Made by a program: the position numbers and the translations under genes. Below the pieces are notes generated by a model that worked only from the letters and a program-made list of their open reading frames with translations, was not told the DNA's origin and made no database searches. Shown here piece after piece: positions 13,101 through 25,294 of a stretch of 64,000 nt of DNA. This DNA comes from Varroa destructor (taxonomy: Eukaryota > Arthropoda > Arachnida > Mesostigmata > Varroidae), in assembly GCF_002443255.2 (NCBI RefSeq), contig NW_019211455.1, forward strand, positions 18,575,126 through 18,639,125, in the 5' to 3' direction. Position 1 is the stretch's first letter. Each line of letters begins with the position of its first letter.

Positions 13101-16100
13101 ATTAAATAGATATAAATAACTAAACGTAATAAAGATTTTCTTATTCACTAATATCAAATGAACATATATATATATATCTCATGTGGATGTTGCTATATGT
13201 TGCACATTATTAAGAAAAATATTTTCAAAGGTCATTGTGAGAAATGGTTACAAAATATAAGTCGGTTTGAATAAAGAAAGTATAATAATTTATTATGTAT
13301 ATATATATCCTATTAATAAAACTATTACTCTCAGCTACATGGACCTAAGAACAGCATCTAACACCTATGAGCTGCTTGCCCATTTGGCAGCGTATAATTT
13401 GCTAACAGTGACCTTAACGCAACCCTAATAAACAGGACAAGCAGATGGAGAGATTGTCAAGACTCAGTAGATACTAACTCGGCCGATTATTGCGATAATG
13501 ACCGGATTCCTTAATGTCCGGGGTCACAGTTAGAATTGAACTCATATATATATATGTATACACATACATACACCACTGATCTGCTATGTAACAAATACCA
13601 TGTGGACATATATATTTATATAAATGATCGCAGTCCCACAATAAGACGACACTCGCCGGAAGCTCATGAGCGAATCTAATTAAGAACACCGGCAGACAGT
13701 TAAAGAATATGTTTGTTTTTGTATCCGAAAACAAAAGAACTCATAAACGACAAAAACAAAGCTCCATGAAGCTTGATAAATTAGCTTCGAACGGTCAAAT
13801 AGGATGAACTTACGTCACATTTATATTGATTTTGAGTTGCTTTGAAGTTGAGCTTGTACTTCTCACTTTAATATCAAACCATCGGTTTATATATCATCAT
13901 GCTGAAATTGTCTTCACACTGCCTTCTCTAAATAAGGCTGTCAAGACGCTTTCATAACAGACTGGTTTCCCTAAAAGTTTCCTTTTGTTGGATTGCTGTA
14001 CTGTTATTTATATGAGTAAGTTATGCTAAGATGACGGCTAAGCCATTAGATAATATTAAATAAAAGCTCGATCGGCAAGTTCTCGCGACAACACCTTTGT
14101 GACAACTTCTGCTTAAAGATCACTAAAAGCTTCCTCTTAAGCGGTACACATTTACATTTAGCTAATCGCCAGGCAATCTGCTATTGATACAAGCCGCCGA
14201 TGTAGCTGAACTCTCTATGCCTCGTCCCAGACTGATTCAATTGCTCAAACAGCTTTTCTATGAGTTAAATTTTATTTTCGCGACGCCTTCTTGCCTCGCG
14301 CAGATAACATCCTGCAAGGTTCTGTCTATGTTATGATCTTGTATTTCAGGAACATATGGATTTCCTCCAGCATCGTCTTATAGTTGTGGTGCACCGAATG
14401 GGATGTTGCGTCCCGCCAACGACTTTTGTCTATCTGCTCCAGTCGTATGGTATCCATTCAGACCCGTTTGGCTTATGCCCGTTGCCACTGCCTCCCCAGA
14501 CTCTTCGCGCGTGGAAAGGTTCTGGAAAGCTCCCTCACTACGTTGTTTACGCCCTTACCTAGACGCCATCATATCGGGCAGATTAAAACAAGAGAATACA
14601 ATCATGATTCACGCGCCGATCTAAATCTGGTTGGCTAAAACTTGCTACTGTACTTTCACATATTGAACGTCAGAGCTTTTTGTCTTTGTCTTTTTTTTGA
14701 TAGATAAACTAACCCAAATACTACTGTTTAATCTCGTATAACTGTAGGAAATTGATTTTCTGCATAGCTCCCAGTATATGTTTCCCAAACAGGACCATTT
14801 TTACCCACAAAAACTTTCCACTTAGCGTTACCTGTTCTTTTCATTAATTATTATTTTTCTTATTTCGGCACTTTTGGCTGGCCGTGGACAATCAGCTATT
14901 GGTAAAACCGAGTCAGCCATTACAGGTGCTAATTTTTCTGTCATGATCCATAAGACTAGCGCCCATAGAGTTACGTAATACTTAAGGAAATGCCTGTACT
15001 ATAGGCGAATAGATCGAACACATCAGTCAGAGAACTAGTGTTCAATGTTTAACGCGACAACTTTGAACTGTCGACGCCGAAGTCGACGATTCAACATTGG
15101 AACTAATGCTACCTCAAGGCCACCTGCCGGAAGTGGCTCGAACTAACCGTAATCATCGCAAAAATCCGCGAGCACCGTGCCATTGCATTGAAATCGGCAG
15201 GGTAAATGAAATTCTGGGAAAAGATTCTGGGGCCGGGGACGGGAACCGAATGGAAAGAGAAGACACCAAGTAGCCGGCCGTAAAATAAACAGGTATGTTT
15301 TACTGTAGCATTACGTACTTCTGCGAGAAGAGACAAGGGGGCTTTACTTTTACAATTTCTGCAAAGTTTATCTTTAATTTCTATTATTATTGGAGAATCC
15401 AACGCTCAGGCAAACGTTCCATCGAGCAACATTGGCCCGAGTGGCTGACCTATCGCTATATTATCGCAGTACATGCCACAGTGCAGCGGACGATAAGATT
15501 GTCCAGGCGGAAAATCGTCAAGGGACCGCAAACGATAGTTTACAAGCTGTCACATGCCAAGGCGATTTATGTTTACGCCAAATCGAATATCCTATATACA
15601 TCATATTTAGACAAGTGGAAAACAAGAGAATTTTCGGGGTTCTAGATCATCAAGACCATATATATTTAGATAGTAAAATCCCTGTATAAATATTGGTTAT
15701 TTAAACAAACAGATGTTACACATGCATGTCCTCGAATATCGATGTTAAGGATTAAGTCATTGGACAAGAGCACGAGGGCGTACATTTATTTGGGCAGGTT
15801 TAGATCTATTATAAATGATAAGGTTTTTTGATTTGGAAATAGTTTGGTGCACTCCATAATCTATCTGCTGGGCTATGCTGCATACACTCCATACAGAAAT
15901 ACCTAATCCACGCTAAAATATAGTTTTGTGTTTTTTTTTCAAAAGCTGTTTTTTTAATTGAAATTAATATAGCAATATTTTTGGGAGACCGGTCGAGGTT
16001 TCTTTTCTCATTTTTGCCGTGTAAAGAGACAAACGACGTTTGACCATTATGATTCTCTTTTTCCGGGGAACACTTGTTTCGGTTAACTTCAGCTTTACAG

Positions 16101-16719
16101 AACTTGTTCATATTTAGACTAGAACCCAAAGATAAGTAGGACCATATAGTAGCCTGCATGACCAAGATACTTTCAACCCTCGTTTCGCAACACCATCCGT
16201 TCCAGTGCTAGCATTGCCCTATCGAACCTGCGACCTAAATTTTCCTGCTAATTTTTTTCACGTTTACAGGTTTTTTTTTGGCGTTTAATTTTCTCTTTGT
16301 ATGACTGATCCTCGAAATTGCCTCTTTTCAGGAAGGTCAAGGACTTAAGCTCCTATCAGGAGTCCAAGCGAAGTCGGTCTTACTAGAGTTATATGGATTT
16401 TCTGCAATAGGCTTCGGAAACCGCATGGCAACCATACAAGCAGTTATTAACGTTCATAGATGCTAATGCCGGAAGTGCTGTGGATACAAATACTTATATA
16501 TAATATATATAATATACATGTGCAGGGCATTTTTCTACGAGAGAAAATAACCAATGACAAATTGCGTATAGGTAGAGGCCATAATCGCCTCTTTTTTATA
16601 ACAGGTCACACGTCCTTTCTTGAGGATAATTATTTATTTACGTGCTCATAAAGGTTGTGGGAGGGGTCTATACAAACGCACTAACCGTCCAAGATTGAAG
16701 TGAACTCGAAATAATTACA
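10103..16719. other. intergenic, no gene recognised
   Basis: AT-rich spacer with short TA microsatellites (for example near 13162-13177, 13300-13310 and 13543-13556). Open frames of 60-118 codons occur on both strands, the longest at 15295-15689 and 15809-16165, but none shows a family motif or a convincing exon structure. Confidence 0.55.
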
Positions 16720-17710
16720 AAATTACAATTTGCATATTTTTGCCTTAATTTTATCATGATTATTATTATTAAATTTATACTTTCACATACAATTTGAAAA
16801 AGGATGCTCACATGCCGCGATTTTACGAAAGCGCTATTAAAAGGCTTCTATTAATCTTTCTTACATTATTATTTTCCCTTTAACTGTTGTGGCACTTGCA
16901 TAAATCACCCTAACATCACAGTGAAGTCTACTGAGTTTAATCCAAAGCATTTTTTTTCTGAAATACAACCGACGCTGCTTCCAAATAATGCATCATTAGC
17001 AGACCGTCCACACAGTTTCACTTTTTGTGGCTTTTCAACTCGACGGTTATCCTATGATCCTCTGCTAGTTACACTAGATTCCCAGATAACCACACGATAG
17101 AAAAAAAACATGCGTCGTTCGAAGCATGCGAAATAGTTTACTATCGTTCCCATTGATCAAATCTGTTCAGTCTCCATAACACTTAAACAAACAGCCTGCC
17201 AATTGAATATCTCTGTCCAAAAGGATTCTCGTAAGATTAATTGTCTTTCAACGTAACCATTAAGCTTGTGCTTTCTGGTGGAGAATGCGCCACAACAGAA
17301 AAATAATCCTAGGCAAGACTGAATCCAGAATGGCTTAAATTAGCATATTTTTATCTCTATTTTGCTAATTGTCCATACTTGTCTCCCATTCGGCTCGGTA
17401 CATGAAGCCGTATCATAACAACTAGATCGTTCTGTCATTTACGAAATTATTTTAGCAATTCTGTGTATGGCACTTGAATGCATAACATTAGCATCACGCT
17501 GAAGTCTGACATGGAGCAACTTTTGTTGTTTTGAAATAAAATACGGCATACTTCGGATAGATAACTTTTCGTAGCCTAATTTCTCAATTCAGTCATCCTA
17601 CGACTTCCTGGATAGTTAACGAGCTTTGTGAACGACGTATATTTTCTCGGGTCGGAACGGTTAACTATCATCTTGATTGAAAGAAGTTGCTCCGTCTCTA
17701 CTGTCTAACA
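16720..17710 (+). repeat. diverged direct duplication, two units
   Basis: Unit A (about 16720-17190) and unit B (about 17330-17710) share ordered blocks. An AATT-GCATATTTTT block lies near 16726 and again near 17338. GGCACTTG followed by ACATCAC/GCATCAC and TGAAGTCT lies at 16891-16929 and 17469-17507. TCAA followed by ATCCTA lies near 17035 and 17586, and GTTTACTATC/GTTAACTATC lies near 17136 and 17660. The offset between copies drifts from about 610 to about 520 bp because of indels. I see no coding content in either unit. It may be an old segmental duplication or two copies of an unrecognised repeat family. Confidence 0.55.
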
Positions 17711-17747
17711 GTAGCCTGTAACTAACTACTGTTTACGTGGAGACGGA
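17691..17747 (+). repeat. imperfect inverted repeat (hairpin)
   Basis: The left arm (17691-17714) and right arm (17726-17747) pair over about 19-20 positions: an outer TCCGTCTC/GAGACGGA-type block and an inner AACAGTAG/CTACTGTT block, with a small bulge between them and an 11-nt loop. It sits at the end of unit B of the direct duplication. Its size is at the low end for a pre-miRNA. Confidence 0.6.
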
Positions 17748-20400
17748 ACTAAAAGTAAGAAGAACTACACAGAACTAAGCACTGAGCCTTGTACATTTTA
17801 AATGCGGACAAAAGAAATTGTACTGCCGTGTACAGTGGCCTTAAATCTTCAGTTTCTAGTACAACCATTTTGGTGTTATTAACAGTATGTCTCAAAAGAT
17901 CGTCTTCAAAATATAATAACGCTGTGTAAGCTAACATTACCAAAAGCTACATCAGCGTGAGTATCCAAATTGATCCCAAGCGTGTCGTAGGCATCATTGC
18001 CCATTGCGAACTATAAAATACTTTCACCCCTACAACAAACGTGATTATAAATATCGAATGCCAATGAGTTTTCGTCTTTCATCAAGAATCAAGTTAGATA
18101 CTATTTTAGATTGTTATTTCGGCGAACCTCTTCCGAAACATTGGCGTTTCGTTGTTTTTCTTCCTTTTCTTCGATAAACATCGAATCATGCCACTAATGT
18201 CAGTGATGCCCTGCATCCACCGATCGTCCTGTAAAGCGCTCTGCATATATGCTTAAACATAATCCATTCCACATGCCTAGAGACACTTATATACAATAGG
18301 CACTCTAAATCTAAAAAACTTCTATAAATTTCAGCCACATCTAGAGTTTACACCCTTAAAGCTGATCTTGCTCTTCGGCTTTGTTCCTCGTTGTCTTTGT
18401 AGTGCCTGTTTAATGTGGTCTACAACACTAACGTTAGTCGCACACGTCAGGTCAGCATAGCAGAGATTAGCATGCCTACCGACGAAGGCAGTCCGCTAGC
18501 AACCCAATTTGCATTCATGAAGTGTTCGGAGCGACCTCGTACGAACCTCAGCTGGGTATGCCCAGCCAGGACCTTTACTGGACCTCGCTTGTTGTTTGCT
18601 GTGGTGTGACTGTAGTGAGTCGATAAGGCTTTCTGTCTATCTGTGTTTGTTCTATGCCAAATTATAGTACAGCGCCATTCTTGCAAGGCTTAGTTCTCCT
18701 ACCAGATCCAAACGGCAGAAGACTAAGTGCTTATTAATGTTTTGGTTATATTCTGCTAGAATGCCGTGTCTAAAACACATGGTCAATTATATTAAGTGTG
18801 TTGATTACTTATCAGAATGAAAAATTGCAAAGAATAAACGCACTGTTTTGTACAGCACGCCGTCCTGTTTCGAAGTATAATACGGTGTACGAAGTTGATT
18901 CGCTTAACGCATAATAAAATGTTTGAGGATGGAGACCCAATTTTCACAGAACTCATGCATGAGTTTTTCCTTGGAAATGAATTCACTGAGAATGTTCGTT
19001 TGGGTCCCATCACTGTTGTGCCTACAAGAGTATAGTGAGAGTGTCATTTCAAATTTCTTCTTAACTAAATCGTAGTCTATTGGCATGAACACATACATAT
19101 CCTGCCGTTGTGTGAATTTTCGATGGCACCGAATTAAAATATACACTCACAGATTTTCTCATTTGATTGACTACCCTTACAATTTGATAGGATTGTTCCC
19201 TCAGACTGCCTATCTTACAGCATTTCACAATCGAGTCTGACTTCCAGGTCTTCCTTTACCTACAGGAAATGCAATCGTAAAATCGTATAAATTAACTCAC
19301 TTCGAATTAAACACGTGCTTATAAAGCTCGTATCTGACAATTAACCGATCTTTGCCCTCCATGAGCATACTATAATAGGTGGCCCGTATTAATTTCTAGT
19401 GCAAAGTAACAATGTATAAATGGAGCTGTATTATTTACCACCTTTCGAACTCAGGCGATTCTCTCTAAGGCGTGTTTGGCCTTAGGGATATTTGCTATGG
19501 CCTTTCCAAAAAGCCATGCAAGTAATACAAAGAAAATGATTTCAGCCGTGGCAAACGTCGTAGTTGCCAAATATTTTAGCTTCAGACGTACCCGCGAGTT
19601 TTGTAAATTTTATTTAACAGCCGTTTGACTCGGTTTTTTTTATAAACTAAAAAAAAAGATATGATCATTTATATCTGCCCTATCATGGCAGTAATTAGCT
19701 AGTTTTATCTGATGTAGTCGACAACAGTCATTCATTGAAATGGACGCTTTTTCCAGGTCTAATCACGTCTGCCCTTCAGAAACCTTCATGTACAATCTTT
19801 GGGCTAGCGCTGCTCGCTGATCTCGGCACAGCGAACTCTTCTTGCATCAGCTGAAATTCCCACGTGGTGTTACCTTATCCGACAAAGGCCGCAATGCTAT
19901 CGATTTGACAATATCTAAAACAACAGACAGAAACAACAACAGCAACTGTAATAGCACCTGTGACATTAACGACAATGACCTATCGCCGAAGCAACGAACT
20001 TGTTCGTTGTAAAGATCAACAAATGACACCCACGAAAGCGGTAATTCCGAACGACGTCGGCGTAGACTGCAGTCGCTTAGAGTACAAACAGGAGATATGG
20101 TCGTTAATCGTCGGATACGCGGAGGCAGAGTATCGTCTTCCCGTGTCCAGCAATAGCTGGCTTTAAATAACGACCCGAAAGCGCCGCTTTGCTTTCTGGA
20201 ACTCTCGTCAACGACTCATGAGCAGGAGAACCCGTAGGGAGAGGAACGGGTTAAAGTACCTGTGGACGCAGTCTTGCTGTGAAAGTAGCATTACCAATAT
20301 TTTCTGCTGCTCTTACTGCTGCTGCTAGCCTCAACGCTTGGTGCCGTCGCGCTCACTGTCATAGCATTATTATTAGATTTACTGGGTTTGCGTAGCTGGA
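17748..20400. other. intergenic, nothing firmly recognised
   Basis: Mostly AT-rich. A more GC-balanced stretch at 18410-18690 is open on both strands without recognisable motifs. A GC-richer block at about 19950-20400 leads into the candidate first exon at 20401. Confidence 0.5.
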
Positions 20401-20451
20401 ATGATGGCGCTGTTCAAAAGAGCTATAGATGATTACCGCTCGTCTGTAAAA
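20401..20451 (+). CDS. possible first coding exon, product unknown (low confidence)
   Basis: Two adjacent ATGs (20401, 20404) open a 17-codon frame reading MMALFKRAIDDYRSSVK that ends exactly at a strong donor (AAA|GTGAGT) in phase 0. The upstream 200 bp is richer in GC and CTG/TGC runs, as expected of a 5' UTR or promoter. A well-formed acceptor at 22482-22483 (pyrimidine-rich, TTTACAG) is in phase but adds only 14 codons before a stop. No family is recognised and no convincing downstream exons were found, so this may be chance. Confidence 0.25.
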
Positions 20452-23400
20452 GTGAGTTTCTTTGACAGTTTATCAGACTAGTACATTGATATCGGCCAGA
20501 TTTTTGATGACTTGGACACTCAGAGGATTATACGAGGGTAATAGGCGGGATGAGGTGTAAGTTGTAGCCTATGCGGCTGTGACAATAACGCTCTAGGCAA
20601 TTCACAATAACTAAATCCTCATACCGTATGTATGTATATGATGTCAAGCATCGAAGAAGGCTATCGACTTAAACAATCAATCGAGTACATGAGCCTCTCT
20701 GTCAGCAGGTGTCAAAATCAGGAAGTTGGTTTGGTTGAATATCAACCTTTTCCTCGCAACATAATGCCTGAATAAATACAAAAAGAAAAAACTTAGCAAA
20801 TCGATTCCGACACTATCACGGGCTTCCTACGACGACAGAAAGTGGACGCATGCATTTTATCGTTACTAAATAAATCTTAAAATATTTAATGAGGCTTAAA
20901 TCACAAGCGAAATTACATGACTAAACTGACTGTAATCATGTCTTAAATTGAAAACCTATTCCCTCTAATTGGTTTAGTGCGCACATCTTTATTGTCTATT
21001 TAATTACCAAATAATACGCCTACTACTGGCCTCTTTATTCATGCTATTAACTAAATTACTTGTACATCCACTAACGAAGGAGAGCAGTCATTCACACATC
21101 CGGATCTACTACTTACAAAAAAAAAGTGTCTGTTTATGCCTTAGCGAGGCAATAACAGGATTTGGCCGTACATCGATAAATACCTACTCAGAGAGCATTT
21201 TTTGAAAAAATACCGTAGAGAAATTTTATGAATCAGCCCTCGTACTAACTGGTTATCTTCTAGATGTTTTATAAGAAACTGCTGTGCAATAATAATACAA
21301 CAACTCATGATAAAAAAGCTTTTATTAAGCTTTTGCATACGTTAGTGATAGTGTCCTTGACCGCTAAATACATAGACATGATGGAATTAAATTAGCTTTC
21401 ACTCTATACAGCTGGCAGCGTCTATTTTTTGCGGGAGTTGTATTAATCTAAACGAAGACCATCTGATAATATAGATCTACTTTTGGTGCTACTTATTTAG
21501 TTATAGCATAATCTTAACTATTAGAGCACCGGTGACATTTCGTTATACAATATTCGGCGAAAGCAATCGTGTCAATGCAGGTTAAGGATAATACAAGTCT
21601 AATATTAATAATTTAATCTTAATAATTTATCTTAATTTTAAAATTCTTTAATATACAACCATCATGTAGAGCTCCCTGATCAGCATACAGTTGATACAAG
21701 CAACAGAATACTTAAAACGTACAAAAAAATGATTTCCTTCACAATATGTCGCATTCGGTGCACGCAACCTTTCCATACAATGCCCGCTCATTCCAAATAG
21801 GCTCTGGGGGTCTTCGCAAACAATGTTTGATACAATGATTATTATTTTTGATACAATGTAATTAGTTTTTGTGAACTTTCCTGCCATTCGAAATAATCAG
21901 GGACTTTTTTCATTAGACTAATATACACACCACTGACCTGGCCGTTAAGTAAGGCTCCGCCCTATCTACGATATCCAATTGCAGTATTGCAAAGTATTAT
22001 TTTATATAAAAGTGTGCTTGAAATTGAATGATATGGCACTCAAGCGTATTGTTGTCATGCATGCTATCGTATATGCGGTTACAATGTATAACGGGTAAAT
22101 AATAACAAAAAAACAAGCTGTTCTCTTACCAAAACAGTCTTCAACTGCTCTATTAAAGGTTTTCAACCTATGTATTTTATACTGACCTAATATGAATCTG
22201 ATAGGCCAAGAGCGTTGTTAAAGTTATCCAAACTGGAAACAACAGTATAATTATTTATTTGCGTAAATTCAAGGTGAAAGTTCGGCTTACGCCAACCATT
22301 TCTGACTCTACAGTACTTAGAAACCGTACTGCGGCATACTTCTAAAATTTTACAGCTGATGGCAAGTACCCGTACAATACACTTTGTAGATACACGTAGA
22401 TGTAGAAAAACGAATTTTTGCATTGCAATTCCTTCTCACATTGATTACCCTTTACCATTGTCATTTTTCGCCGTTATTTACAGGTACCCCCGCATCAGAT
22501 ATGGCCCGGCGAATATCCCTGCAGCTAAGAAATAAAGTTCACCCTGTTGAATAGACAGATGTCAACGATGCGAACCTGCTCGGCAATATAGGACGAAATA
22601 CTCAGTATCCCACATATGTAGATTATCTAAAATCGGATTACAGACAATTAGTGCATACAACAACATTTCGGCTCATTGCTCATTTGAACTTAGTAGTAGA
22701 ACCTTCCGAACTTAGCAGAACATGTATTATCAAAACTTGACTAGCAAAAACCAACCGAATACTAAATACTTCATTAAAAAAAGCTTTGAAGAAAGATGTT
22801 GTCATACTGCTTATGGACATGGTCTTATCTTTTAATAGTTTCCGACTTCTATAAATGCCCGTTCACAGCTAATACATGGCTCATTTTCAAGGAAGCGCTC
22901 ACAGGAGACAAGCATTTACAGGCACATGGCAGCTGTCTATTAGAATTGCAGATATCCGCTCTATGAATGCATTGCACCCACGTACTCGTTATCGATTATA
23001 CTGTGTTAGTGTTGCATGTAACATTTTGCCACATCTTTATGTTCTACGCCCCCTTGAAAACTTTAGTATATTTGTTTGTTAGACAGGTAGTTTAGCGTCT
23101 AACTCTTTTTTTTTTGTTGATTTGATCCTCAGCATTTTTTTATTTACCATAGGATAAATTACTGGGGTACTTTCAGCTAGTTCTATTGATATTGTTTTGC
23201 ATGACACACGTTATGCTGTTATTTTCACTATGATTTAAGAATTAGGGCTCGATTTGCTATTGTAGCTAGAATTATTGATTCCTTTGTTGTTACATTCAAT
23301 TTTTTAATAGTAATTTTGGGAATTAATATAATGTTTTTCTCCTTTTTTTCTAATAAATCACATCTGTTCTACTCATATACAGAATACAGAAACAAATGTT

Positions 23401-25141
23401 CATATCCGTTTAATCTCAATAATCATCAAAGCTCTTAGTCGAAAATATCCTTATCACATACGGCTGACAAACGGCCATCGATTTCAATCATTTTAGTGAT
23501 TGTCTATACAAATTAGCTGTACTATACGACACGATAATGCGTCAGTCCAAGGTAGGACTGTCATCTTAAAGTGATGAGCTCTCTTATGTGCTTTTTTCGT
23601 CAGCATCCTACAACTAGTATTGACTAAAGTAATGCAACGGCACTCGCTCTATACTGCGTTGCCCATTATGGTAATCTCGAACTGACCGTATCAATCATAG
23701 TTCAAGCCTGTTTGGTTACCGACCGCTACCGAGCGTTCCTGCCGTTCCGCCAGAGTATCATTCATTAATGATCATTTTACCACGCTAGTATAAACAAGTC
23801 ATTTAGTATACTGCCGTAAGCCATTTGGTCGTACCAGCTAGTCAGCATGCAAAATACACCACAACACATTACAAACTCTATCGAATAGACTGGAGTTTTC
23901 TTAATTAGCCCTCACGGTGCTTAGGTACAGTTATGTTCTAGAATGGTTTGACAGGTTGGTGAACATGAAATGTAGATTGGTGGGGCTCGAACATTCTCTA
24001 AACATTTCAAGGCTATTAACTACTGCGTAGGTAAGGGGTCCTGTATACACCTTACCTTTGTAAGCGATACTATGCAAAAGGGTTCCGTCGAATCGCGCCG
24101 GCTTCGCAAGCAGGTGACTCGGACAGATAAAAACTTATTGTGCACTCACTGAGTGCTATAGCTGCTGCTGTTGTTGTCAGTTTCCAGACGTTCTTGGCTC
24201 ACGGACGTATGCAGGGCAGTCACTCATATGTATAAGTCGCCTTGTTTGAGCTGTTCGGCTACCACAAGTATTAGAAAACAAGAGCAGGTGCTAATGGTTT
24301 CAGGAGCATCTAGGCCGTTACTAGGAATGGCAATGCACGCACAGAGCTATTAACGACAATGAACTTCAGCCAGCCTTTTCAACACGGTATGAGATTTCGA
24401 CGCAAATAATGATTTGAAGGTGTCAGTTTTTACATGCGTCAATCAGCTGCGCGTTTATCATATCATTCTCCCATTCTCTGTTAGAATGAATAGAAGAAAC
24501 GAAGCGAGAATTCATATTAGGTAAGAACTAGCCGGGGCCAATAGAGATATTTGGAGCGATAGCTAAATGACACGCAACCTGATACGACTGCTCTACTAAG
24601 TAGGCGAAACTCTCAACACGTAGGTGCGTTAACTCATATAGCTATACGCGAACCGTGAAAGGACACAGCGTAATCCTTGAAACATGGGGTCAGCAGCACC
24701 AAAAACAGAAGTGGGCTCTGGACAGCGACTTAAACCCTTTAAAGCTTTTCTTATAAGTTTTCTCTACATGTCACACACATTCCTTACAATCCGACACGGC
24801 AACGACACCTGTCCGAAACCGATGCACTGTCACTGTAAATGTTCTCCTAATAAATGACACTAAAATTTCTGGTCGTTTGAAATATTTCCATCCGTGCACT
24901 GTACTCGGATCTTCGCTGATACCATCAACTGTCTCACTGCTAGTCTTGTCTATTTAGGCTTTACGATTTCACACGATCGTCTCACAAGGATATTCGGTTG
25001 ATCCCTGTAGTTCTTCTTACATATTTATATTCTTTCGCCCTACATGTATCCTTTTACTCTACCTCATGGATTCAACGCTCGTATAGTTATACGGAATTAT
25101 TGAAACGCACAAAATCTATCTTGTGCTCTTTTCGTTCACAG
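20452..25141. other. intergenic or intronic, no gene recognised
   Basis: AT-rich spacer. A minus-strand frame at 22187-22423 has a faint helix-turn-helix look but no transposase motif. No RNA gene was seen. Confidence 0.5.
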
Positions 25142-25294
25142 TCGCTCGTTGGCTGGCCAACTCGCTTGTAGTGCTTAACGTTAGCGCCAACGCAACCCTG
25201 GGCGCGCTCGTCCGATACACCATTTTTTCTAGCAAGACGGCTGGGTCTGTCTGTAGTTACCCGGACAGAGCGAAGATTTTAAAGAGCTACAACG
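25142..25294 (+). other. possible exon of unknown transcript
   Basis: A 153-nt block bounded by a good acceptor (pyrimidine-rich, TTCACAG ending at 25141) and a near-consensus donor (AACG|GTGAGT). It is open in one frame (phase 1 in and out) and encodes about 51 residues with no recognised motif. It could be a 5' UTR exon of the BABAM1 gene 2.2 kb downstream, an exon of another gene, or chance. The flanking 25.1-27.5 kb is more GC-balanced than the sequence before it. Confidence 0.25.

Noticed and set aside
15295..15689. Two overlapping plus-strand ORFs of 116 and 99 codons
   Set aside because: They overlap in different frames, have no motif, and lie in AT-rich spacer.
22187..22423. Minus-strand ORF with a faint transposase-like helix-turn-helix
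   Set aside because: Only a vague resemblance. No catalytic motif, terminal repeats or further coding blocks were seen.
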